NCBI GenBank assembly: GCA_021443945.1
Contig: JABUSF010000004.1
Location: forward strand, 17,404-22,438
Source of the DNA: Ileibacterium sp.
GTDB lineage: Bacteria; Bacillota_I; Bacilli_A; Erysipelotrichales; Erysipelotrichaceae
Direction: 5' to 3'
DNA: 5,035 bases
The notes below the pieces were generated by a model that was not told the DNA's origin, searched no databases, and saw only the letters and a list, made by a program, of their open reading frames with translations. This document shows positions 1 through 4,679 of the stretch, one piece after another. Numbering within the stretch: position 1 is the first letter of the stretch; each line of letters opens with the position of its first letter. The translations under genes and the position numbers were made by a program.

Positions 1-224
1 CGGCCGCTTTCGGTCATGTTCGAATGTATGATTTGGCCATGGCAGCCATGCCATAAAGGCCATTGCAGGTGAAAGAAACAGTTCTGCACTTCCATTTGAT
101 GGGACTCCTTCAGGGCAGATTCATCATCCGCCTTCCCGTCAAACCGGCTTGAGCACACAAGGGCATTGTGCAGACCGTAAAGAGCTCTTCCTTCATACAG
201 AGTCTGGTTCTCAATGATTTGCAT
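1..224 (-). CDS. DUF3737 family protein, N-terminal part (runs off the left edge)
   Basis: The minus strand is open from an ATG at 222-224 to the window edge, giving about 74 residues that start MQIIENQTLYEGRALYGLHN. The pattern of an early ENQTLYEGRAL segment, then SALKES, then a short aromatic stretch with W and H residues, then MTESG matches what I know of DUF3737 proteins. Those are repetitive proteins thought to fold as a right-handed beta-helix like pectate lyases; their biochemical role is not established. The start is supported by AAGGAG at 230-235, five bases upstream of the ATG. The frame stays open upstream to another ATG at 291-293, which would add 23 residues, but that codon has no ribosome binding site. 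No signal peptide is visible, so the protein is probably cytoplasmic. It is divergent from asnA. The C-terminal part is outside the window, so completeness cannot be judged. Confidence 0.8.
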   Translation of the reverse strand, partial: MQIIENQTLYEGRALYGLHNALVCSSRFDGKADDESALKESHQMEVQNCFFHLQWPLWHGCHGQIIHSNMTESG

Positions 225-584
225 TCCTTCTCCTTCCTGAGAATGCTTTTTCAGCACCGTTTTCTGGCTCATATTGGTGCTTTTCTCTCTCATTTTCTGC
301 TTGGGCCGCCCCCAGTCAGGAGATGGTCCGTTTCCCTATTCTATTCCTTTCTGAAATTATTGCGACTCGTTTCCTTTCATCTGTTCAAATCCCGGATAAA
401 AATGTATAAAAGTTTAAATTTTTGAACCTGTTCGCTGATTTTTGCCTTTTTCAATTTCATCGCTTGCCCAGACAGCCTGCTTTTACGAAGTTTTTGGCAT
501 GAAAGACTGTAAATTTCTGAAAGTAATTTGTCTGTTTTCATTCTTTTCTGCTATATTCTTCCGTATAGAAATTGAGGAACCTTT
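225..584. other. Intergenic region between the divergent DUF3737 gene and asnA
   Basis: There is no convincing gene in these 360 bases. The right end carries the asnA promoter and ribosome binding site. The left half (about 225-400), read on the minus strand, is strikingly purine-rich and would be the leader of the DUF3737 gene. It contains a possible hairpin, AGCACC at 256-261 with GGTGCT at 276-281, separated by 14 bases. It also contains a short GC-rich patch at about 303-330. I could not match it to a T-box or any other riboswitch I know. I saw no convincing minus-strand promoter; an AT-rich segment near 395-422 is the best place to look. GAACctGTTC at 424-433 is a small palindrome. A plus-strand open frame across 168-425 has no ribosome binding site, overlaps the DUF3737 gene in antisense and has biased composition, so I do not call it. 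Confidence 0.6.
528..557 (+). promoter_or_regulatory. Candidate asnA promoter with extended -10
   Basis: TTGTCT at 528-533 and TATATT at 552-557 are separated by 18 bases, and the -10 box is preceded by TG at 549-550 (TGcTATATT). Transcription would start near 564, leaving a leader of only about 20 bases before the asnA ATG. That leaves no room for a T-box or another riboswitch, so control of asnA, if any, would be by a DNA-binding regulator rather than by leader RNA. The assignment is by eye. Confidence 0.6.
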
Positions 585-1592
585 ATGAAACTAATCATTC
601 CAGAAAACTACGATCCTGTTCTGTCCGTCCGTCAGACACAGGAAGCTATTAAATATATCCGGGATACCTTCCAGCATGAATTCGGAAAGAAAATGAATCT
701 GACCCGTATTTCTGCCCCGCTGTTCGTGGAAAAATCTTCCGGACTGAACGACGATCTCAACGGAACCGAAAAAGCCGTTGGGTTCACCATGCAGGAGTTG
801 GGAGAAGAACCCATCGAAATCGTTCATTCCCTGGCCAAATGGAAACGTCAGGCTCTGGCAGACTATGGCTTTTTAATGCATGAAGGTCTGTACACCAACA
901 TGAACGCCATCCGCAAGGATGAAGAAACAGACAACCTGCACTCTGTGTACGTTGACCAGTGGGACTGGGAAAAAATCATCGACAAAAGCGAACGAAATGT
1001 TCCTGTGCTCAAAGCGCACGTGGAACAGATCTTCAAGATCATCAAGCATATGGAACATGAAGTCTGGTACAAGTATCCTCAGGCCGTCAACCACCTGCCA
1101 GATAAGATTCATTTCATTACAACGCAGGAACTGGCCACCCAGTATCCGGATCTGACTCCCAGAGAAAGAGAAAACATGGCCTGTAAAGAATTCGGAGCCA
1201 TCTTCCTGATGCAGATCGGAGATGTTTTAAGCGACGGAAAAAAACACGATGGCCGTGCTCCGGATTATGATGACTGGTCGCTCAATGGAGACATTCTCTT
1301 CTGGTACGAGCCTCTTCAGTGTGCTCTGGAAATTTCCAGCATGGGAATCCGCGTCGATGAAGAGGCACTGCTCAGCCAGCTGGAAAAAGAAGATGCCATG
1401 GAACGCAAAGATTTGCCATTCCATCAGCGCATCCTCAACCAGACCGTTCCATACACCATTGGCGGCGGTATCGGTCAGTCCCGTCTTTGCATGCTGCTTT
1501 TGAAAAAAGCCCACATTGGTGAAGTTCAAGCCAGTCTGTGGCCTCAGGAAATGAAAGACGCCTGCTCCAAAGCAAACATTCAGCTCTTATAA
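585..1592 (+). CDS. asnA: Aspartate-ammonia ligase (asparagine synthetase A)
   Basis: This enzyme makes asparagine from aspartate, ammonia and ATP in the cytoplasm, releasing AMP and pyrophosphate. It uses free ammonia and not glutamine, unlike AsnB. The 335-residue length is close to the roughly 330 residues usual for AsnA, so the gene is complete. The fold is that of class II aminoacyl-tRNA synthetases. Visible family segments are APLFVEKSSGLNDDLNG (residues 44-60), HSLAKWKRQAL (81-91), NMNAIRKDE (105-113, the motif-2-like loop with an arginine), YVDQWDWEK (122-130), DYDDWSLNGDI (227-237), ALEISSMGIRVD (247-258) and GGGIGQSRL (293-301, the motif-3-like arginine that contacts ATP). The ATG at 585 follows GAGGAA at 574-579. 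The gene is transcribed alone: it has its own promoter directly upstream and a terminator directly after the stop. No active-site segment appears damaged. Confidence 0.97.
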   Translation: MKLIIPENYDPVLSVRQTQEAIKYIRDTFQHEFGKKMNLTRISAPLFVEKSSGLNDDLNGTEKAVGFTMQELGEEPIEIVHSLAKWKRQALADYGFLMHEGLYTNMNAIRKDEETDNLHSVYVDQWDWEKIIDKSERNVPVLKAHVEQIFKIIKHMEHEVWYKYPQAVNHLPDKIHFITTQELATQYPDLTPRERENMACKEFGAIFLMQIGDVLSDGKKHDGRAPDYDDWSLNGDILFWYEPLQCALEISSMGIRVDEEALLSQLEKEDAMERKDLPFHQRILNQTVPYTIGGGIGQSRLCMLLLKKAHIGEVQASLWPQEMKDACSKANIQLL

Positions 1593-1604
1593 TTTGAACA
1601 GCAC

Positions 1605-1630
1605 AGCACGGATTCTTTCCGTGCTTTTTT
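1605..1630 (+). terminator. Rho-independent terminator of asnA
   Basis: AGCACGGA at 1605-1612 pairs perfectly with TCCGTGCT at 1618-1625 around a five-base loop, and is followed by a run of six T ending at 1630. It lies 13 bases after the asnA stop codon, which separates asnA from the lipoprotein gene. Confidence 0.9.
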
Positions 1631-1637
1631 GCAGTCA

Positions 1638-1646
1638 TGTTACAAT
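1638..1646 (+). promoter_or_regulatory. Candidate extended -10 for the lipoprotein gene
   Basis: TGtTACAAT at 1638-1646 resembles an extended -10 box. Any -35 box would fall inside the asnA terminator stem and is poor, though an extended -10 can partly make up for this. Transcription would start near 1653, giving a leader of about 45 bases. The presence of the asnA terminator just upstream makes a separate promoter likely, but this exact placement is uncertain. Confidence 0.4.
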
Positions 1647-1697
1647 CTTTTCCTGTTTCAGCCGCCCTAAAATAGGTTCACAAGGGGGAAAACAGAC

Positions 1698-1955
1698 ATG
1701 AAAAAGAATTTAATGAAAGGTGCTGCAGCTTTGCTGTTTTGCTGCTCCCTGTTCTCCGGCTGCTCTGACAGCAGCAAACAGGTGAAGGAAACCACCACAG
1801 AAATTACAGAAACAGCTGACCAGGATGTAAAACAGGATTTCAAAGAGCTGGATAAAGAAACAGCTCAGTCCATTAAAAAGGACAGCACTCTGAACGAGGA
1901 AAGCATCAGCAACCCTTCATCCATCACTTCTGAAAAATCTGCCAAATCCAAATAA
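1698..1955 (+). CDS. Small predicted lipoprotein, unknown function
   Basis: This is an 85-residue protein with a lipoprotein signal peptide. Lysines at 2, 3 and 7 are followed by a hydrophobic stretch (residues 8-18) and a lipobox LFSGC, so cleavage before Cys22 is expected and the mature protein would be lipid-anchored on the outer face of the membrane. Phenylalanine at the -3 position is less usual than leucine. The signal also has two extra cysteines at 15 and 16. The mature 64 residues are rich in Lys, Glu, Ser and Thr with almost no aromatic residues, so they are likely disordered or loosely helical. No enzymatic motif is visible and I do not recognise a family. The ATG follows AAGGGGG at 1682-1688 at good spacing. 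The gene stands alone between two terminators and faces the three-helix membrane protein gene. Confidence 0.85.
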   Translation: MKKNLMKGAAALLFCCSLFSGCSDSSKQVKETTTEITETADQDVKQDFKELDKETAQSIKKDSTLNEESISNPSSITSEKSAKSK

Positions 1956-1959
1956 CCTC

Positions 1960-1985
1960 GGGACTGCTTCAGTCCCTTTTTGTTT
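1960..1985 (+). terminator. Rho-independent terminator of the lipoprotein gene
   Basis: GGGACTG at 1960-1966 pairs with CAGTCCC at 1970-1976 around a three-base loop and is followed by TTTTTGTTT. It starts four bases after the stop codon. The distal arm with its T-run is copied once more immediately downstream (see the repeat at 1968-1996). Confidence 0.9.
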
Positions 1986-1996
1986 CAGTCCCTTTT
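1968..1996 (+). repeat. Short direct repeat of the terminator arm
   Basis: TTCAGTCCCTTTT occurs at 1968-1980 and again at 1984-1996. The first copy is the 3' arm and T-run of the lipoprotein terminator. The second copy has no 5' arm of its own, but it could pair with the same GGGACTG arm to make an alternative, longer-looped hairpin. It looks like a small local duplication. Confidence 0.7.
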
Positions 1997-2007
1997 GATG
2001 GAGGTAC

Positions 2008-2032
2008 AAAAAAACTTCCCTTTCGGGAAGTT
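2008..2032 (-). terminator. Rho-independent terminator of the three-helix membrane protein gene
   Basis: AACTTCCC at 2013-2020 and GGGAAGTT at 2025-2032 form a perfect eight-base stem. Read on the minus strand the loop is GAAA, a stable GNRA tetraloop, and the stem runs into a T-run (the A-run at 2008-2014 on the plus strand). There is no T-run on the plus-strand side, so it acts on the minus-strand gene, whose stop codon is 24 bases away. With the terminator at 1960-1985 it forms a convergent pair. Confidence 0.9.
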
Positions 2033-2056
2033 CAGGTGAGATTGATGCTGTAACAA

Positions 2057-2800
2057 TTAGCGGTTGGATTTTGCTCTGGCTTCAATTTCCTGTTTAGCCT
2101 TTGCAGCTTCTTCGTTGATTTTCGCAGCGTTTTTCTGAGCTTTTTCTTTGAATTCTGTGCCGTCCTGTTTAGCGGCGCTTTCCAGTTTTTTCAGATCATC
2201 ACTGGAAAGGTTGTAATTATAAGCATTGGAATGTCTGGATTCACTCAGGTCATCGTTCAGACGGATTTCGATGTCGTTCAGATCGTTCTGAATGGTGTTG
2301 TTGAAACGGTTCATATCCCGTTTTACACCGTTGATTGCCTGATGATAAGCTGTGTCAATGATGATATCACGAGTGCCAATTCCTAACAGGTTGTAACCGG
2401 CGATAATGGCAGGCATAGCAGTTAAGCACATAGCCAGAGCTGCTTTTTTGTTGAACTCAGTTGTCTTATAAGCGGATCTCAGCCCGATCAGAGCGAGAAT
2501 CAGAGCAACAATATAGCAGAAGACTGTTCCAAAAATCAGTTTTGTACCAGCCAGGAATACGATGGCAACAATACCAAATACAATGGCATGTTTAATTTTC
2601 TTCTCATCTTCTGTTTCAGGTGCTTTTACAGCTTTTACAGTTTCAACGGTTTTAGCTGGTTCTTCAGCTTTTGCAGTTTCAGCAGTTTTGGCTGGTTCTT
2701 CAGCTTTTGCAGTTTCAGCAGTTTTTACAGATTCTTCAGCTTTTGCAGCTTCAGATGCATTCTCTGTTTCTGCAGCTGTATTTTTATTGTTTTCTTCCAC
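2057..2800 (-). CDS. Membrane protein with N-terminal tandem repeats and charged helical C-terminus, unknown function
   Basis: With a GTG start at 2798-2800 this is a 247-residue protein. That start has AAAGGAGA at 2808-2815 at ideal spacing; the same frame is open to an ATG ending at 2917 (286 residues) and to two ATGs at residues 30-31 of that longer form, but none of these has comparable support. Residues 1-65 are an acidic, Ala/Lys/Glu/Thr-rich segment holding near-identical 12-residue repeats (AKAEEPAKTAET). Three hydrophobic helices follow: about 71-90, 91-107 and 119-140. Residues 155-247 are polar, first Asn/Asp-rich, then an Ala/Lys/Glu-rich stretch likely to form a long helix or coiled coil. 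There is no signal peptide, cysteine motif or catalytic signature. I do not recognise the family. A membrane-anchored scaffold or envelope role is only a guess. It has its own terminator and lies downstream of the mutase gene, separated by a strong hairpin. Confidence 0.85.
   Translation of the reverse strand: MEENNKNTAAETENASEAAKAEESVKTAETAKAEEPAKTAETAKAEEPAKTVETVKAVKAPETEDEKKIKHAIVFGIVAIVFLAGTKLIFGTVFCYIVALILALIGLRSAYKTTEFNKKAALAMCLTAMPAIIAGYNLLGIGTRDIIIDTAYHQAINGVKRDMNRFNNTIQNDLNDIEIRLNDDLSESRHSNAYNYNLSSDDLKKLESAAKQDGTEFKEKAQKNAAKINEEAAKAKQEIEARAKSNR
2619..2762 (-). repeat. Four tandem 36-bp coding repeats
   Basis: Four consecutive 36-base units lie at 2619-2654, 2655-2690, 2691-2726 and 2727-2762. 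The middle two differ only at the last base; the outer two are diverged. The unit is a whole number of codons and encodes a 12-residue Ala/Lys/Glu/Pro/Thr repeat in the N-terminal segment of the membrane protein, so copy-number change would keep the reading frame. Confidence 0.9.
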
Positions 2801-2807
2801 GATGTTG

Positions 2808-2815
2808 TCTCCTTT
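2808..2815 (-). promoter_or_regulatory. Ribosome binding site that sets the GTG start at 2800
   Basis: On the minus strand AAAGGAGA is followed, eight bases after GGAG, by GTG GAA GAA. This is the best Shine-Dalgarno match in the region, and it argues for the GTG over the upstream in-frame ATG codons. Confidence 0.8.
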
Positions 2816-2825
2816 GAACGGCCAC

Positions 2826-2831
2826 ATCATA
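2826..2831 (-). promoter_or_regulatory. Weak candidate -10 for the membrane protein gene
   Basis: The minus strand reads TATGAT here, which would start transcription near 2819 and give a leader of about 20 bases, like that of asnA and the mutase gene. No good -35 box exists at the usual distance. If this is the promoter, the upstream in-frame ATG codons would be untranscribed, which agrees with the GTG start. Confidence 0.3.
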
Positions 2832-2857
2832 CGCTTGGAATGACAACTTATCTTTTT

Positions 2858-2873
2858 GTTTGACTGTTCAAAC
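2858..2873. repeat. Perfect inverted repeat upstream of the membrane protein gene (possible operator)
   Basis: GTTTGA at 2858-2863 and TCAAAC at 2868-2873 form a perfect six-base palindrome with a four-base centre. No T-run follows on either strand at terminator distance with a GC-rich stem, so it does not look like a terminator. Its position about 46 bases upstream of the inferred transcription start would suit an activator or repressor site. This is inference only. Confidence 0.4.
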
Positions 2874-2934
2874 GGAGATTTTTGTGTAAAAGCTTTCAAA
2901 TTTTTGCATGGATTCATTCATCCAGAAAGACCTG

Positions 2935-2969
2935 AAAAAAGCGGAAAACCATTGCTGTTTTCCGCTTTT
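2935..2969 (-). terminator. Terminator of the phosphohexomutase gene, possibly bidirectional
   Basis: GCGGAAAAC at 2941-2949 pairs with GTTTTCCGC at 2957-2965 around a seven-base loop, and flanking A and T runs lengthen the stem. On the minus strand it ends in six T and lies 15 bases after the mutase stop codon. On the plus strand four T follow, so weak action in that direction is possible, though no plus-strand gene reads into it. Confidence 0.9.
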
Positions 2970-2983
2970 CAGTGCTTGTTAAA

Positions 2984-4483
2984 TCAGTTGTTGATAAACT
3001 CTTCCATCTGGGTTAAATCCAGGGACGGATACTGGGACAGGAACTCATAAAGCTCTTTTGCCATGACTTTCGCCCCTTCAGGATTGTTGGATTCAATGTT
3101 GATGGGCAGCAGATTCTCATGCAAAGACATGCGCATCAGCAGCCAGCCATTACCGTGATCGGTATCAAAATTGATTCGGCATCCTTCATAGTTTGGCTCT
3201 ACGAGAGTGATGTAATCGGACTCTCTGGCAAAGTTTTTCAAATCCTCGATCACTTGGGTGCCATATTCCCGGAAGGCGTCTTCGTTAATTTCAAGACGAA
3301 GTTCTTTTTCTTCCAGAGGATGCTTCAAATCCCGGATCAGATCTGAGATGGAATTGGATGCAGCTTCCACTACAATTTGAGTGGCCAGAAAGGCACCGTC
3401 ATCCAGGAAATAATTGTCTTTAAAGGCGGCATGTCCGCTGGTTTCGATGGCCAGAGCCGCATCCACACCTTCTTCGTTGAGCCGTTTGGCTTCATTGATG
3501 ACATTTTTGTAGCCTCTTTTAAACCGCATATGATGAATTCCCTTTTCCTCCAGGAATTCTGTCAGTTCATCAGAGGTGACGGAATCCGTTACGACGGTCA
3601 GATCCTTATGGTTTTTCTGCGCCAGCAAAGAAGCCAGGGCTATCAGATCGTTTCGTCCGATCGGATTTCCATTGGAATCGACGGCAGAAGAGCGGTCAAC
3701 GTCGGTATCAAAGATAATGCCAAGATCCGCTTTGCTGTTTTTCACAGCTTTGACAAGGCTGGCCATGGCTTCGTCGTTTTCTGGGTTTGGAATATGATTT
3801 GGAAAGTTTCCATCCGGTTCCAGAAACTGACTGCCCTCTGTTTTGGCGCCCAGGGGTTCCAGAACCTGGCTGACAAAGAATCCTCCGGCTCCGTTGCCGG
3901 CATCTACAACCACGTGAAGACCTTCCAGTGGCTTTTCAGGATGTCCGCTGTTTACCTTTTCGGCAATGATGTTTCTTAAATGTTCTGCATAGACTTTCAT
4001 CAAGTCAAAAGAAGTGACAGAGCCTCCATCCAGATGACGGAAATTTTCTTTTTCGGCGATTTCAATCACCTGCCGAATTTGAGCAGAATCAAGTCCTCCC
4101 CCTTTGTAGAAAAACTTCATTCCATTTCGGTTAGCCGGCATATGGCTGGCCGTCAGCATAATGGCTCCATCCGCATCCACATCGTCAAAGATCGTTGCCA
4201 TAAACATGGCCGGAGTGGTAGACAGTCCTGTTTCAATGACATCCACGCCGTCAAAAAGCAGTCCATCCGTCACTGCCTGCAGCAGTTCCGGTCCGGAAAG
4301 GCGGGAGTCTCTTCCCACGGCAATGGTCAAATCATCTTTTTTTAAAAGTTTGCGCAGCCATGCGGCAAATCCCCGTGCCAGAGCATACGCATCTTCCTTT
4401 GTAAAATTAACAGTTTCCCCTGTTTTTAAATCCAGTGCAATTCCTCGAATATCGCTGCCATTCTGCAAATGCTTTAATTCCAT
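2984..4483 (-). CDS. Phosphoglucomutase/phosphomannomutase (alpha-D-phosphohexomutase family)
   Basis: This 499-residue cytoplasmic enzyme moves a phosphate between C1 and C6 of a hexose (glucose and/or mannose) through a phosphoserine, supplying sugar 1-phosphates for nucleotide sugars and glycans. All four family signatures are present: TASHMP with phosphoserine Ser113, the metal loop DTDVDR (259-264, family usual DGDGDR), the sugar loop ETSGH (347-351) and a phosphate-binding loop RMSLHENLLP (451-460). GRDSRLSGPE (57-66) is also typical. Met115 replaces the common Asn, and the DTDVDR and RMSLH forms mark a particular subgroup, so whether glucose or mannose is preferred cannot be read from sequence. 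The start chosen is the ATG at 4483 with AAAAGAGGT at 4488-4496; the protein then begins MELKHLQNGSDIRGIA as expected. A TTG 22 codons upstream is rejected because the -10 box lies inside that extension. The gene has its own terminator and is divergent from the PHP gene. Confidence 0.95.
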   Translation of the reverse strand: MELKHLQNGSDIRGIALDLKTGETVNFTKEDAYALARGFAAWLRKLLKKDDLTIAVGRDSRLSGPELLQAVTDGLLFDGVDVIETGLSTTPAMFMATIFDDVDADGAIMLTASHMPANRNGMKFFYKGGGLDSAQIRQVIEIAEKENFRHLDGGSVTSFDLMKVYAEHLRNIIAEKVNSGHPEKPLEGLHVVVDAGNGAGGFFVSQVLEPLGAKTEGSQFLEPDGNFPNHIPNPENDEAMASLVKAVKNSKADLGIIFDTDVDRSSAVDSNGNPIGRNDLIALASLLAQKNHKDLTVVTDSVTSDELTEFLEEKGIHHMRFKRGYKNVINEAKRLNEEGVDAALAIETSGHAAFKDNYFLDDGAFLATQIVVEAASNSISDLIRDLKHPLEEKELRLEINEDAFREYGTQVIEDLKNFARESDYITLVEPNYEGCRINFDTDHGNGWLLMRMSLHENLLPINIESNNPEGAKVMAKELYEFLSQYPSLDLTQMEEFINN

Positions 4484-4510
4484 AATGACCTCTTTTCTTG
4501 TTGTGTCTTC

Positions 4511-4516
4511 ATTATA
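4511..4516 (-). promoter_or_regulatory. Consensus -10 box of the phosphohexomutase gene
   Basis: The minus strand reads a perfect TATAAT here, which would start transcription near 4504 and give a leader of about 20 bases before the ATG at 4483. No recognisable -35 hexamer lies 16-18 bases upstream. Instead a palindrome (4540-4551) sits just beyond the -35 position. Confidence 0.6.
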
Positions 4517-4539
4517 GCGTACACAGTCAGCACTCCCCT

Positions 4540-4551
4540 GTTTGAACAAAC
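4540..4551. repeat. Short palindrome upstream of the phosphohexomutase promoter (possible operator)
   Basis: GTTTG at 4540-4544 and CAAAC at 4547-4551 are perfect inverted repeats around AA. The centre lies about 41.5 bases upstream of the inferred mutase start site, a position typical of activators that contact RNA polymerase next to a weak -35 box. Short palindromes arise by chance, so confidence is limited. Confidence 0.35.
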
Positions 4552-4617
4552 TCCATTTTGGCGTGAAGGTTTATAAGCGTTTTCACCCTTTTTATGAAAG
4601 CTTCTGTCTGTCTTTTC

Positions 4618-4633
4618 TTGAAACTTCTTTCAA
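4618..4633. repeat. Inverted repeat upstream of the PHP gene
   Basis: TTGAAA at 4618-4623 and TTTCAA at 4628-4633 are perfect inverted repeats around CTTC. The element lies about 47 bases upstream of the PHP start codon. It could be an operator overlapping a -35 box, or chance in AT-rich DNA. Confidence 0.3.
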
Positions 4634-4679
4634 TCTGTGGGAAAACAATCTTCAACTAATGATTGAGAGGTTTATTTAT

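Noticed and set aside
40..57. Near-palindrome rich in GCC and ATGG at the left edge
   Set aside because: It lies inside the DUF3737 coding frame and follows from the codons for Trp-His-Gly-Cys-His-Gly; nothing suggests a separate role.
168..425. Plus-strand open frame of 85 codons in the left intergenic region
   Set aside because: It overlaps the DUF3737 start in antisense, has no ribosome binding site, and its Ser/Phe/Leu-rich composition is what the complement of a purine-rich stretch would give.
225..585. T-box or other riboswitch controlling asnA
   Set aside because: The candidate promoter lies only about 28 bases from the asnA start codon, and no T-box sequence or transcription-terminating hairpin precedes the gene.
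1227..1529. Minus-strand open frame of 100 codons inside asnA
   Set aside because: It is antisense to the conserved C-terminal half of asnA; a shadow of its codon use.
1999..2004. GGAGGT, a perfect-looking ribosome binding site on the plus strand
   Set aside because: No start codon or open frame follows at usable distance; the A-run and minus-strand terminator occupy the downstream bases.
2562..2863. Two plus-strand open frames with Ser/Ala- or Phe/Ser-rich repeats
   Set aside because: They are the complement of the 36-bp repeats in the membrane protein gene; the repeats, not selection, keep the frames open.
3377..3979. Plus-strand open frame of 200 codons inside the mutase gene
   Set aside because: It is fully antisense to a well-supported conserved enzyme, has no ribosome binding site of note and no recognisable protein features.
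4594..4659. 21-codon plus-strand open frame just upstream of the PHP gene (possible leader peptide)
   Set aside because: It has no ribosome binding site, no histidine codons of the kind expected for attenuation, and no terminator-like hairpin follows.
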